Shown here: piece by piece, positions 1 through 7,115 of the stretch
Position numbering within the stretch: position 1 is the first letter of the stretch
Layout of the letters: each line of letters opens with the position of its first letter
DNA from: an uncultured Xanthobacter sp.
GTDB lineage: Bacteria; Pseudomonadota; Alphaproteobacteria; Rhizobiales; Xanthobacteraceae
Assembly (NCBI GenBank): GCA_937872325.1
Contig: CALMSN010000126.1
Location: 1 to 45,283, forward strand
Direction: 5' to 3'
DNA length: 45,283 bases
Translations under genes and position numbers: made by a program
The notes under the pieces: generated by a model
Seen by the model: only the letters and a program-made list of their open reading frames with translations
What the model was told of the DNA's origin: nothing
Databases searched by the model: none

Positions 1-36
1 TGCCCATTCCGTGTCGGTCAGTTCGTGGCGGCGCAT
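1..36 (-). CDS. IS5-family transposase, N-terminal fragment (runs off the window)
   Basis: Reading the minus strand from the ATG at 36 gives twelve residues, MRRHELTDTEWA, before the window ends. This is the characteristic opening of IS5-family transposases of the kind common in alphaproteobacteria, which begin with a basic-HELTD-WA motif. Only the start is visible, so whether the enzyme is intact cannot be judged. It lies just outside the proposed island end at 223, so the IS probably inserted next to the island. The call rests on recognising a short motif. Confidence 0.55.
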   Translation of the reverse strand, partial: MRRHELTDTEWA

Positions 37-106
37 CTCGAACGCTCCCGGTTCGGGAGCTTGAATCACCACAAGCCCAATAACGCAAATTTATGGGGAC
101 ACTGCC
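1..106 (-). mobile_element. End of an insertion sequence
   Basis: The 5' leader of the transposase fragment runs to about 106. The segment at 91-106, read on the minus strand as GGCAGTGTCCCCATAA, looks like an IS terminal repeat. It is followed at 106-109 by CTAG, a plausible short target sequence. The other end lies outside the window, so neither the terminal inverted repeat nor the target duplication can be confirmed. The exact boundary is a guess within a few bases. Confidence 0.35.
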
Positions 107-117
107 TAGCACGATCT

Positions 118-145
118 CTACCCACCGATAGGTGTCGGTAGGTAG
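118..145. repeat. Imperfect 13-bp inverted repeat
   Basis: Bases 118-130 and 133-145 form a 13-bp palindrome with two mismatches and a 2-bp centre (CTACC-ACCGA on the left, TCGGT-GGTAG on the right). It lies in the gap between the IS end and the island att site, with no coding region nearby. With a two-base loop it is more likely a protein-binding site than an RNA hairpin, but nothing shows what would bind it. Confidence 0.45.
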
Positions 146-222
146 GAGATGGATTATTTATTTTTCTCAGTAGGTTAGATCGCGCTTGGGCGTATTTTCG
201 GATGCCCTCGGATGGGCCAAAA

Positions 223-237
223 TCATTCCCACTCGAT
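223..237. other. Distal attachment site (att) of the guaA-integrated island
   Basis: TCATTCCCACTCGAT matches the last 15 bases of guaA at 15287-15301 (TCATTCCCACTCAAT) at 14 of 15 positions and in the same orientation. Read on the minus strand it encodes a GuaA-like tail (IIEWE plus stop) with no guaA upstream of it, as expected for the remote att copy left after integration into the guaA 3' end. Integration of islands at the 3' end of guaA is a known pattern. The integrase gene and the arm-type motifs near both ends support the assignment. Confidence 0.65.
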
Positions 238-299
238 GATTGACCGGAGTGATAAGTATTTGAATTTTCGATAAGTGTAAAACGGTGAAATCGACAGTT

Positions 300-318
300 G
301 CCGTCAGATATACCGTCA
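300..318 (+). repeat. Integrase arm-type motifs, left end
   Basis: Two copies of the motif lie here: GCCGTCA at 300-306 and TACCGTCA at 311-318. The same 8-mer occurs five times near the integrase at 15019-15171. Clusters of a short motif at both ends of an element, inside the att cores, are what arm-binding sites of a tyrosine integrase look like. The assignment is by pattern only. Confidence 0.5.
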
Positions 319-555
319 TATTCATAAGCAATTGATTTCCCACAATAAATGTGGCGCAGTGCGCGACATCAATCTGTACGCTTGCATTATATACGAAGTG
401 CGAGAGAAATAGCTAGAGCCAATCGCAAAAGCTCGCGATTGACTGCGATAGATAACGATACCGTGTGCGCGCTCCTCGCTGCTCTGCAGGCTACGCATTC
501 GATGCACTCCAGCCCTCACCGGGCTTCCAACGCTCATCTCTTTCAGCAGGCTCGA

Positions 556-1401
556 TCAGGGGAAGCAGAAATCCGGCGAGGTCGGACACGACGGCAGCCA
601 GCTCCGTCGGCGCCGAGGCCATTCGCTCTCGCCCCAGAAAGCCCCTCCACTGTCGCCCCCAAGCTTCGACGTAAGCATCGCTGGGACCGATCGGTTCTCG
701 GTAGGAAGCATGGTCTCGCGGCGCGCAAAGGTCTGGCGAACAGCCTCTGCAAGCGATACCCGATCAAATTCGAACGTCTGCGCGATCAGCCAGAGATCGT
801 AGAAATCCTTCAGCCGGCTGTTCGCAATACCGAGCTGGACGAGCGCCTGGAATTTCTCGGCAACCACCGTCGTCACCGGATAAGCGCGCAGGCGGGGTGC
901 TGGCGCGTCGAGCAGTGGCGGATACACGATCTCGACGGGTCCCGGCGTGACGGCATCACCAAAGCCGATGTCGACCTGGATCGGAACGCGGGCGCCGGCG
1001 ATCGTCGCGGAGGTGCGCACGCGGATGCCGCCGTATTCAACGTCTTCCCGGATCGGAACAGCCGTGATCGCTCCGATATCGAACTCCACGCCATCATCAT
1101 CGACCGGTTGCCCGCAGATCTCGCGAAAGACCCCGCCGATCGCGTCCGGGCTGTTCTCGCCATAGCCGAGGAAATCGAGATCGCGTGTCGGCCGAAACGG
1201 GTCTTCCACCCAGGTCACGAACAACATCGCCCCTTTCAGAACGAAGCGGTCGCGATGGGGTGATTGGCTCAGCCGGTAAAGAAGCCGCTCCAGCGCATAG
1301 CGCGTCAGCAGAATCTGAAAATCCGTGCGTTCGACGCGAGACCGGCCGAGCAGACGAGCCCGGACCGAAGCGCCGACGTTTTTCCGGGGTTCACGCGCCA
1401 T
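556..1401 (-). CDS. AbiEii/AbiGii-type nucleotidyltransferase toxin (C-terminus frameshifted)
   Basis: This is the toxin half of an AbiE type IV toxin-antitoxin/abortive infection pair. It carries the nucleotidyltransferase signature: KGAMLF, then TRDLDFLG with the paired acidic residues, then the helical motif VVAEKFQALV and a KDFYDLW segment. The start at 1401 overlaps the end of the antitoxin gene by 11 bases, so the two are probably translationally coupled; the longer upstream start would add seven unlikely residues. After about residue 245 the reading frame loses family similarity and stops at 556. In another frame the sequence continues as a normal AbiEii tail (QWRGFL...ELAAVVSDLAGFLL...) to a stop at 491-493. 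The shift lies at the run of five C (plus strand) near 656-660. It is either a real loss of the C-terminus or a homopolymer error. Confidence 0.8.
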   Translation of the reverse strand: MAREPRKNVGASVRARLLGRSRVERTDFQILLTRYALERLLYRLSQSPHRDRFVLKGAMLFVTWVEDPFRPTRDLDFLGYGENSPDAIGGVFREICGQPVDDDGVEFDIGAITAVPIREDVEYGGIRVRTSATIAGARVPIQVDIGFGDAVTPGPVEIVYPPLLDAPAPRLRAYPVTTVVAEKFQALVQLGIANSRLKDFYDLWLIAQTFEFDRVSLAEAVRQTFARRETMLPTENRSVPAMLTSKLGGDSGGAFWGESEWPRRRRSWLPSCPTSPDFCFP

Positions 1402-2002
1402 CGGACACCATCGCCTCCACATAGGGTTTCATGGCCGTCCAGACCTTGCCCTTCGTTCCGTAGGTCCAGAGCTGGTCGCTGGTGACTTTCCGCCGTCGCA
1501 GCCCCTCACGCAGACCTTCCAGGGCAACATCCAGTCCGACCTTCGCCCGATAACGAAAGCAATCGACGATCGTCCGCGCCGGGTTTGTGATCGCCACCTC
1601 GACGCCATCAATGGAATGCCGCTCGACACCTTGCGCCAGCGCGGGACCAGTGAAGCGCACGAAGCGAATGGGTGGATAGTCGATCTTGGGACGCCAGGCG
1701 GTGCGATCGATGGCCATCCAAACGGCGGATGGCATGTGCAGAGTCAGCTCATGGAATTGCAGCGCCGAGATCACGCAGATGACGCCTTTGGGCACGAGCG
1801 CCGACGCTTCGGCAAGGACGCGAGCGGCATCGCCTGAACTATCCGCAAGCTGATAGAGACCGCGAGCGGGACGAATGACCTCCCCGTCCCGGACGAGCCG
1901 TGCCAGGGTTTCGGGCGCGATGCCATGAGCGGCGAAGTCCTTCAGCCGCATCATCGGGCACGTTTTCAGCAGCTTGAGCGCTTGAGCGCGTTGAGAATCC
2001 AT
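1391..2002 (-). CDS. AbiEi-type antitoxin / transcriptional autorepressor
   Basis: The protein starts with a winged-helix region (residues about 1-65: ALKLLKTCPMMRLKDFAAHG, then GLYQL), followed by the antitoxin core with NPARTIVDCFRYRAKVGLDVALEGL, typical of AbiEi family antitoxins. AbiEi represses its own promoter by binding an inverted repeat, and one is present immediately upstream (2013-2062). I chose the ATG at 2002 because the product then starts as family members do and the operator stays outside the gene; a TTG at 2041 in the same frame would place the start inside the operator. The gene ends within the toxin gene start, giving the usual antitoxin-then-toxin order. Confidence 0.82.
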   Translation of the reverse strand: MDSQRAQALKLLKTCPMMRLKDFAAHGIAPETLARLVRDGEVIRPARGLYQLADSSGDAARVLAEASALVPKGVICVISALQFHELTLHMPSAVWMAIDRTAWRPKIDYPPIRFVRFTGPALAQGVERHSIDGVEVAITNPARTIVDCFRYRAKVGLDVALEGLREGLRRRKVTSDQLWTYGTKGKVWTAMKPYVEAMVSDGA

Positions 2003-2012
2003 GGCGGTAGCG

Positions 2013-2062
2013 ATGTGATATTTCCTCGGCAAATTTTGCAAGTAGCAGAGGTTTTATCACAT
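2013..2062. promoter_or_regulatory. Inverted-repeat operator of the AbiE operon
   Basis: Two 15-base arms (2013-2027 and 2048-2062) are inverted copies: ATGTGATA-N3-CCTC on one side and GAGG-N3-TATCACAT on the other, with the three central bases mismatched and a 20-base spacer. It sits 10-60 bases upstream of the antitoxin start, where AbiEi proteins are known to bind inverted repeats and shut off their own operon. The identity of the binder is inferred from the family; the symmetry is visible in the sequence. Confidence 0.6.
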
Positions 2063-2166
2063 TTCTGAGGAGGAGGAAACCAGGATGACGGGTCCGATGT
2101 CGGCCGGTCGAAGGTGGCCCTGTTCGACTTGGAAGGCCCAAAAAGCAGAGTTCCGGTACGCTATTG

Positions 2167-2895
2167 CTACCTAAGCGCTGCCTCCAGCGCCTCCTTTCGC
2201 TCCTCCCAATCGGGCATCACCGTCTCAAGTAACGCACGCCATCCATCACCATGATCGGGGTAGAACGCATGCGCCAGCTCATGACAGATGACGTAATCGA
2301 TCAGCCGCGGGCTCGCTCTCACCAAGTCAATATTTAATACGACACGTCCACTTGGCGTATAGCTGCCCCACCTCTTTGCCATCGGACGAATGACGAGTGA
2401 AGGCCGCCTCAATCCTTTACGAACAAACGGCTCCAAGACGATGTCGAACCGTTGCCGGAGCACCTCACGCGCTCTCAGTCGATAAAATGCCTGAAGCAGA
2501 CGCCTGCAATGTGGTTGGTCGTCCGGGGCTCTGGCCGCTATCACCATACGGCCACCATCGATCCGCACATGAGGGTCTTCTGATTCCTCGACCGAGAGCC
2601 GATACTGCCGACCAAGCAGAAGATGGGTCTCCCCCGAAATGTACCGACGCTCCGGCGTAACCTTCGGTCTTTGGGCAATGGTATCGATCTGAGCGAATAT
2701 CCAAGCGCCTTTCCGGTGCGCCCTGGTTCGGATCTCTTCAATGCCCTCGCCAACCGGGGCAAAAACAGTCACCTCTCCCGTCGGGCGAACATCGATGCGC
2801 AGTGCCCGCCTCACCGTGCGGGTCAACTCCGCAGTGACCCTGCGCTCTCCCCAACATATCTCGATTTGCTCGGCTGTCGGCAAGGCCATGGCCAT
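2167..2895 (-). CDS. YgjP/SprT-like zinc metallopeptidase (DUF45/M48 type)
   Basis: The C-terminal half holds the zinc-binding signature HELAHAFYPDHGDGW, preceded by RPMAKRWGSYTPSGRVVLN, the hallmark of the YgjP family. The N-terminal half is the family's beta-rich part. Such genes are regularly found next to type I restriction genes, and here it directly follows hsdR: the start overlaps or abuts the hsdR stop at 2898 (a GTG at 2901 would overlap it as GTGA; ATG at 2895 and 2889 are alternatives). Its role in restriction systems is not established. It is full length at about 242 residues, although its partner hsdR is truncated, so it may no longer be meaningfully expressed. Confidence 0.85.
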   Translation of the reverse strand: MAMALPTAEQIEICWGERRVTAELTRTVRRALRIDVRPTGEVTVFAPVGEGIEEIRTRAHRKGAWIFAQIDTIAQRPKVTPERRYISGETHLLLGRQYRLSVEESEDPHVRIDGGRMVIAARAPDDQPHCRRLLQAFYRLRAREVLRQRFDIVLEPFVRKGLRRPSLVIRPMAKRWGSYTPSGRVVLNIDLVRASPRLIDYVICHELAHAFYPDHGDGWRALLETVMPDWEERKEALEAALR

Positions 2896-2897
2896 CC

Positions 2898-4720
2898 TCA
2901 CTGAGCCAGCCGCACGCGTGCCGATGCCAGAACATCATCGACGATACCATCAAGAACACTGGGGTCGATCAGAACGCTCCGTTCTCCCCGCAGTTCCTCG
3001 AAAAAGAAATCGTCGATATCGTTTCGAATGGCGTTCTCCACATCGCGGTCATACTGCCAGCCGACTTTGCGCCGACGCTGGATGATCTGACTGATCTGCA
3101 GAGCAATATCGGCAGCCAAGCCTGGATCATTCATGCCGGCCTTATCTAGGTTGCGCTTGGTCAATCCCCAGAACGCCTGGGCATGGCTGTCATCCCGAAG
3201 GCAGGCTGGCGTCGGATCGGCTTCGTCCTGCCGCGTAAGCACCTTGTCCCGCAACGCCTTGATCTTCGAAAGATAGGTCAGGTCGCCGATCCGCCCTTTG
3301 TGGAAGTCTGCAATTGTGTCGCGCACAAGTTTTGAGAATTTCTCGAAGAAGATTGGATCTTCATCCCACTTCTCTTCAATCGATCGGGTCAATTGGTGTG
3401 CGATCGTATCCGCTACCGAAGCGTCGCTTTCGGTCTTTTCCTGCCGCCGCTCTTCAATCGCTATGTCGTCGAATATATTCAACGGCTCAACCAACGTTAC
3501 GACATCGCGTGCGATGACGTGGCGATCCAGCAACTGACGAATGCGCTTCTCGTAGTCACGCCAATCAACGCGCTCGGCATAACGAAGCGTGACTGCGGCA
3601 CGCAGAGAGACGAACCGCCCGAGATCATCCTTCCAGCGCTTCAGCAGTTCCGGCTTCGTCGTCTCGATAAAGGCCGGAGAGGCAAGCGCCACCGTGAAAG
3701 CCCGAGAAAACGCCGAAAGGCGCTCATAGAACTCGGCTCTGATCTCTTCATCCGCGAGAAGACGCGCATAGGCTTCCGCATCGAAGGTGTTCGAAACGGA
3801 TTTGAACACGTCGAGCAGAGCGGCGTGCGCGCCCGGCACCTTGTTCGCCTCTTCCCGAATAGCCAGGACACTGCTGGCGATGTCCTCCGGACTAAAGCCT
3901 TGCAATGCATCGTAGCTCGCAAGCGCATCTCCGAGGTCTTTCAGGACGCCCGTATAGTCGATGATGAAGCCAAAGGGCTTCTCCGGCGCCCCCTCCTCGT
4001 CGAACACCCGATTGACGCGGGCGATGGCCTGCAAAAGTCCATGCTCCCGCAACCGGCGGGCCACATAGAGCACCGTGTTGCGCGGCGCGTCGAAGCCCGT
4101 CAGAAGCTTATCGACGACAATGATGATGTCGGGGTCGCCGGGGCCTTTGAACTGCTCGACGATGGTTCTGTTATAGGCTTCCTCGCCCCCATACCGCTCC
4201 ATCATCTTGCGCCAGAAGGTGCGCACGAGATCGTCGTCAGCCTCGTCGACCTCGTCTTCGCTTTCGCGCATTTCCGGCGCGGAGATCACCACTTCCGTGG
4301 TGACGACACCAAAGTCATCGAAGAGCTTCTTGAGCTGGATGGCGGCCCGTTTCGAGGGCGCCGCAAGCTGCCCCTTTAGCCCGGTCCCCTTGAAATTGGC
4401 GGAAAAATGCTGACCAACATCGAAGGCGATCGACTGAAGTCTGGAATCCACGCCTTCGATCTCACGGGCGCGGCTCATCTTGCGCTTCAGGTCGGTGCGT
4501 TGGTCGTCGGTAAGACCGCGCGTGTGGACCTCGAACCAACGGTCGATCTGGGCGTCATCAACATCGGTGACGACTTCCCGCCCTTCATAGAGAAGTGGGA
4601 CGACAGCCTTGTCATCAACGGCATCTCGCATCGAGTAGGCGGGCTGAACCAGCTCGCAAAACTTGGCGAACGTGCTCTTCTCCTTCTTGGCGATCGGTGT
4701 GCCTGTGAATCCGGCGCTTG
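2898..4720 (-). pseudogene. hsdR: Type I restriction endonuclease subunit R (HsdR), 3' part only
   Basis: From about 4720 downward the minus strand encodes the second half of an HsdR motor subunit. It opens at helicase motif III (GFTGTPI), goes on with KAVVPLLYEGR, then IIIVVDKLLTGFDAPRNTVL (motif V region) and AIARVNRVF (motif VI), and ends with the HsdR C-terminal helical region. The N-terminal nuclease domain and helicase motifs I and II are missing. The open frame continues to 5066, but those extra roughly 115 residues are not HsdR-like and are read through a DUF4357 fragment and antisense to alpA. No hsdM or hsdS is present. The fragment is too incomplete to restrict DNA. Confidence 0.8.
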
Positions 4721-4920
4721 CGCCAGTCGCCATAGCTCTGGCCCGTGGTGGCGTGTTTCCAATAACGGTTGCCGCTGACATTGCCGCCATAGACGGTGCC
4801 GGCCGCGCCCGAGGGAGAGTCGAAGGCGGTGTCAGCCGTAAAGCGCAGGAACTTTCCATCCCCATCGGCCACCAAGACACCATCGGCAATAAGCTGCGCG
4901 CGTCGGCGCTTCGCGGACAC
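4720..4920 (-). pseudogene. DUF4357-domain fragment
   Basis: Reading minus from 4920 gives KRRRAQLIADGVL, then DSPSGAAGTVYGG and YWKHATTGQSYGDW, which is a DUF4357 domain (a small C-terminal domain seen on several DNA-modifying and GIY-YIG-type proteins). It has no upstream body: at about 4915 it abuts an alpA fragment on the opposite strand. After the DW at about 4722 it abuts the hsdR remnant in a different frame. It is therefore a roughly 200-base piece trapped between two recombination joints. The parent gene cannot be told. Confidence 0.55.
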
Positions 4921-5128
4921 GACGATCTACGAGATGGAACAGCGCGGTGAATTCCCCAAGCGCTTCTTCCTGACGCCGCGCTGCGTGGTATGGGATCTGG
5001 TGGAGGTCGAGATCTGGCTCGTTGAACGACGCCGCGCGTCAGAGGCGGGCACGGTGAGTAAAGCACCAGCGCCGGATGTCAGCCAACGGCGCGCACGACC
5101 GGTCAGGCTCCCAATTCAGCGCCGGTGA
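4915..5128 (+). pseudogene. AlpA-family (MerR-like) excisionase/regulator fragment
   Basis: From about 4916 the plus strand reads TTIYEMEQRGEFPKR, then the typical PRCVVWDLVEVEIWL and a basic tail ending at 5128. AlpA proteins are small winged-helix regulators found in P4-like islands, where they control integrase or excision. The first helix and the start codon (about 15-20 residues) are missing; upstream bases belong to the DUF4357 fragment on the other strand. The open frame that runs back to 4796 is chance. Loss of alpA may mean the island can no longer excise efficiently, which is inference. Confidence 0.6.
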
Positions 5129-5570
5129 ACGGAGCCATAATTTCCTGCCGATCATTCAGCGAAAAGGGGCCGATCGGATCGAGGTTGAGCAGGTGCCAAA
5201 ATAGGTCTTGGTCGGCGCTTTGATTGCGGACGTTCGGCTTTACGCGGCATTGCAGTCGTTAAACGCCCGATGTCCCATTATCGAAACCGGACCTTCATAA
5301 ATTACAGCATGTCGTGCGCTGGTCGACATTAGCGGGCTTTGGCCGATGCCCATCTCCGTAGGCCCTGTGGTCGGGATTGACAGCAAAGCCACCCCTGTCC
5401 GCGCTATAGGACATAATACTAATTGTTGCACACCACACTCAGAGCGAGTTGAATTAACAGAAAGGTCACTGCCGTAAACCACTGATTTATTTGACTTTCT
5501 ATGCCACCTACTACGAGTTCTCGGCACGAGAGACTCAACCGCAGACACGCGTGTTTTTTTTGATCGGCGT
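5129..5570. other. Non-coding gap between the recombination scar and the sigma-like operon
   Basis: No convincing gene is present. On the minus strand a short stretch ending at about 5107 reads DLFWHLLNLDPIGPFSL without a start and with a stop not far upstream; it could be the remnant of another gene. The rest (5250-5570) is of mixed composition, with a T run near 5553-5561 (eight T). The promoter-like element for the next operon starts at 5571. Confidence 0.4.
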
Positions 5571-5614
5571 GGTTCCGGGTTAAGGTTCCTCCCGGAATTA
5601 GGGGCGCAGAGGCG
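5571..5614 (+). promoter_or_regulatory. Shared cis element upstream of the sigma-like operon (copy 1)
   Basis: The element is GGTTCCGG (5571-5578), 14 variable bases, CGGAATTAG (5593-5601), 4 bases, then GCAGAGGCG (5606-5614). A second copy with identical internal spacing lies at 10551-10594 before the ubiquitin-like gene, and both are exactly 93 bases upstream of their start codons. It can be read as a promoter with a -35-like GGTTCC and a -10-like GAATTA 18 bases apart, or as an operator, because TTCCG and CGGAA are inverted. Which protein uses it is not shown; the sigma-like product of the downstream gene is the obvious candidate. Confidence 0.6.
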
Positions 5615-5663
5615 GGCCAGACGTGGACGCCCGAACACCACTGTTGCGCGCGCGAGGCGGTAA

Positions 5664-6449
5664 ATGGCGAGACCACTGAACAAAAAATTGGACGAAGGCG
5701 GTTTTTATACCCGCCGCCCCGAAATTGAGGCCTGCATCGACGAGGCACTGAAGCAGAACACGGAAACGGTGCTTCGACGCGCGGCGATCCGGAATGTCCG
5801 TGATCCCGACTACATGCCTATGGAGTGCTTGCTGCACCTCATGCGTGAGGCTCGTCTCGGCAAAGACAAGTCGATGGAAGGCAAGCTCTACGTCCTTTTC
5901 ATGCCGCGCTGCGAAGCGCGGCTGAAGCGAGCCATACCGGATGGTAGCCGGACGGATGCCGCCGACCTCCGCGATGAGGTGATGTTCAAATTTAATGTGA
6001 TGTTCGCTCGCGTCGGCACCAATGAAGACGCCACAGCGCTCGACTATTACGAGGTCAGTTTCAACCAGGCATTCCAGTTTCTCTGGTGGAAGCAGGTTCG
6101 CAAAGACAACGCGCGCAATAAGATCCTCGTCGATATCGGCCAGGAAAAAGATGAGGACGGCAGACCGCTTGACGAAGAAAACACTCTCGCGAAGCTCTCG
6201 GAGGCTGCGCGCAGTCCTGCGCAGCAGGACAACGTCGTCTATCTCGCGCAGGTTGGAAAATTTCTCGCGACGTTATCTCCTGCCGACCGGGAGACCATCA
6301 GACTGGTCCTGATCGAAGGCCACACGATCGAATCGGATGATCCGGACGAAGTCACCGCTGCTAAGATTCTTGGCGTGGGCCGCCGGGCCATCAACAAGCG
6401 GCTCGCCAAGGTGGCTGCCGCACTGAAAAAGTTCCAGCAGGAGAGCTGA
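5664..6449 (+). CDS. Sigma-factor-like protein
   Basis: A 261-residue protein whose layout matches a sigma70-family factor. Residues about 75-155 look like region 2: RLKRAIPDGSRTDAADLRDE, then aromatic and basic helices with FLWWKQVRKDNARNKI. Residues about 190-258 form a region-4 helix-turn-helix: FLATLSPADRE, then TAAKILGVGRRAINKRLAKV. Similarity to known sigma groups is weak, and the linker (residues 155-190) is acidic. An RBS (GAGGCGG) precedes the ATG. It opens an operon with the next two genes (2- and 7-base gaps). The operon has a cis element identical in design to the one before the ubiquitin-like cassette, so it could direct transcription of both units. It might instead be a DNA-binding regulator that is not a true sigma factor. 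Confidence 0.65.
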   Translation: MARPLNKKLDEGGFYTRRPEIEACIDEALKQNTETVLRRAAIRNVRDPDYMPMECLLHLMREARLGKDKSMEGKLYVLFMPRCEARLKRAIPDGSRTDAADLRDEVMFKFNVMFARVGTNEDATALDYYEVSFNQAFQFLWWKQVRKDNARNKILVDIGQEKDEDGRPLDEENTLAKLSEAARSPAQQDNVVYLAQVGKFLATLSPADRETIRLVLIEGHTIESDDPDEVTAAKILGVGRRAINKRLAKVAAALKKFQQES

Positions 6450-6451
6450 AC

Positions 6452-7108
6452 ATGACGACCATCAACACGAAAGACGAGAGCGATGTGCTGTACGCGCTCG
6501 CGCTCGCCATGCCCACCCCGGATCCAAAGACGCTGGACGAGTTTGTTCGAAAGCATCCGCAGCACGCCGCAGCCCTGACCGAGTTTGCCGTTGAGCTTGC
6601 CCTTAACCCGCAATCCATCGGCGACGAGGAAGGCGATGAGAGTGTCGGTGGAGCCGTCAGCCCGGCGGTCTCGCGCGCGATCAGCCACTTTCAGAACATT
6701 TCATTCGAGTTGGAGCAGAAAGGTCTGCCTGGCGACTTGGAGAAGAAAGGGTTGCCTGAAGCACCGAAATCGTTCGGCAATCCATTTGCGTCTTTAAGCA
6801 CCGAAGGCTTTCGAGCATATGCGGCTAAGCTTGGCGCCAACTCGATTTTCGTGATGAAGCTCCGGGACGGCAGGATCGAGCCCGAAAGCATTTATGCGCG
6901 TCCTGGCTTTTGCAAGGTCGCAGCCGACGGCCTCGACATCCCTGTTGAGGTGCTGATGGCGCATGTCCGCTCCGGACCAACGGTGAGCGCGCAGCAACTG
7001 CATAAATCCGACAGCAAGCCCGTCGCTGACAAACGCGAAACCTTTGAAGAAGCGGTCCGCAGTTCGGGACTGACACCCCAACAGCAGCAGCGCCTTTTGG
7101 AAATGTGA
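6452..7108 (+). CDS. Unrecognised 218-residue protein, possible regulator/antagonist in the IrrE operon
   Basis: No known family is recognised with confidence. Residues about 28-50 form a helix (LDEFVRKHPQHAAALTEFAV) and residues 105-165 contain LGANSIFVMKLRDGRIEP followed by LDIPVEVLMAHV. This second part resembles a module seen in regulators paired with ImmA/IrrE proteases, where the protease cleaves the partner. A charged linker (EEGDE) and a disordered middle separate the two. The gene lies 2 bases after the sigma-like gene and 7 bases before the IrrE-helicase gene, with a strong RBS (GGAGAG). A role as an anti-sigma or repressor that is cleaved by the IrrE domain is a hypothesis from this position, not something the sequence proves. 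Confidence 0.6.
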   Translation: MTTINTKDESDVLYALALAMPTPDPKTLDEFVRKHPQHAAALTEFAVELALNPQSIGDEEGDESVGGAVSPAVSRAISHFQNISFELEQKGLPGDLEKKGLPEAPKSFGNPFASLSTEGFRAYAAKLGANSIFVMKLRDGRIEPESIYARPGFCKVAADGLDIPVEVLMAHVRSGPTVSAQQLHKSDSKPVADKRETFEEAVRSSGLTPQQQQRLLEM

Positions 7109-7115
7109 GACGCAC

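Noticed and set aside
349-1263. 304-codon open frame on the plus strand opposite abiEii
   Set aside because: Arg/His-rich shadow of the toxin gene; the minus strand has clear AbiEii motifs.
3393-4379. 328-codon plus-strand open frame opposite hsdR
   Set aside because: Antisense shadow of the conserved HsdR helicase region; no start signal or family feature.
5491-5520. Sigma70-type promoter (TTGACT) upstream of the sigma-like gene
   Set aside because: No acceptable -10 hexamer at 16-18 bases; the shared element at 5571 is a better candidate.
5240-5683. 147-codon minus-strand open frame over the gap before the sigma-like gene
   Set aside because: Composition is Arg/Ser-rich without motifs, it covers the conserved cis element at 5571-5614 and overlaps the sigma-like start.
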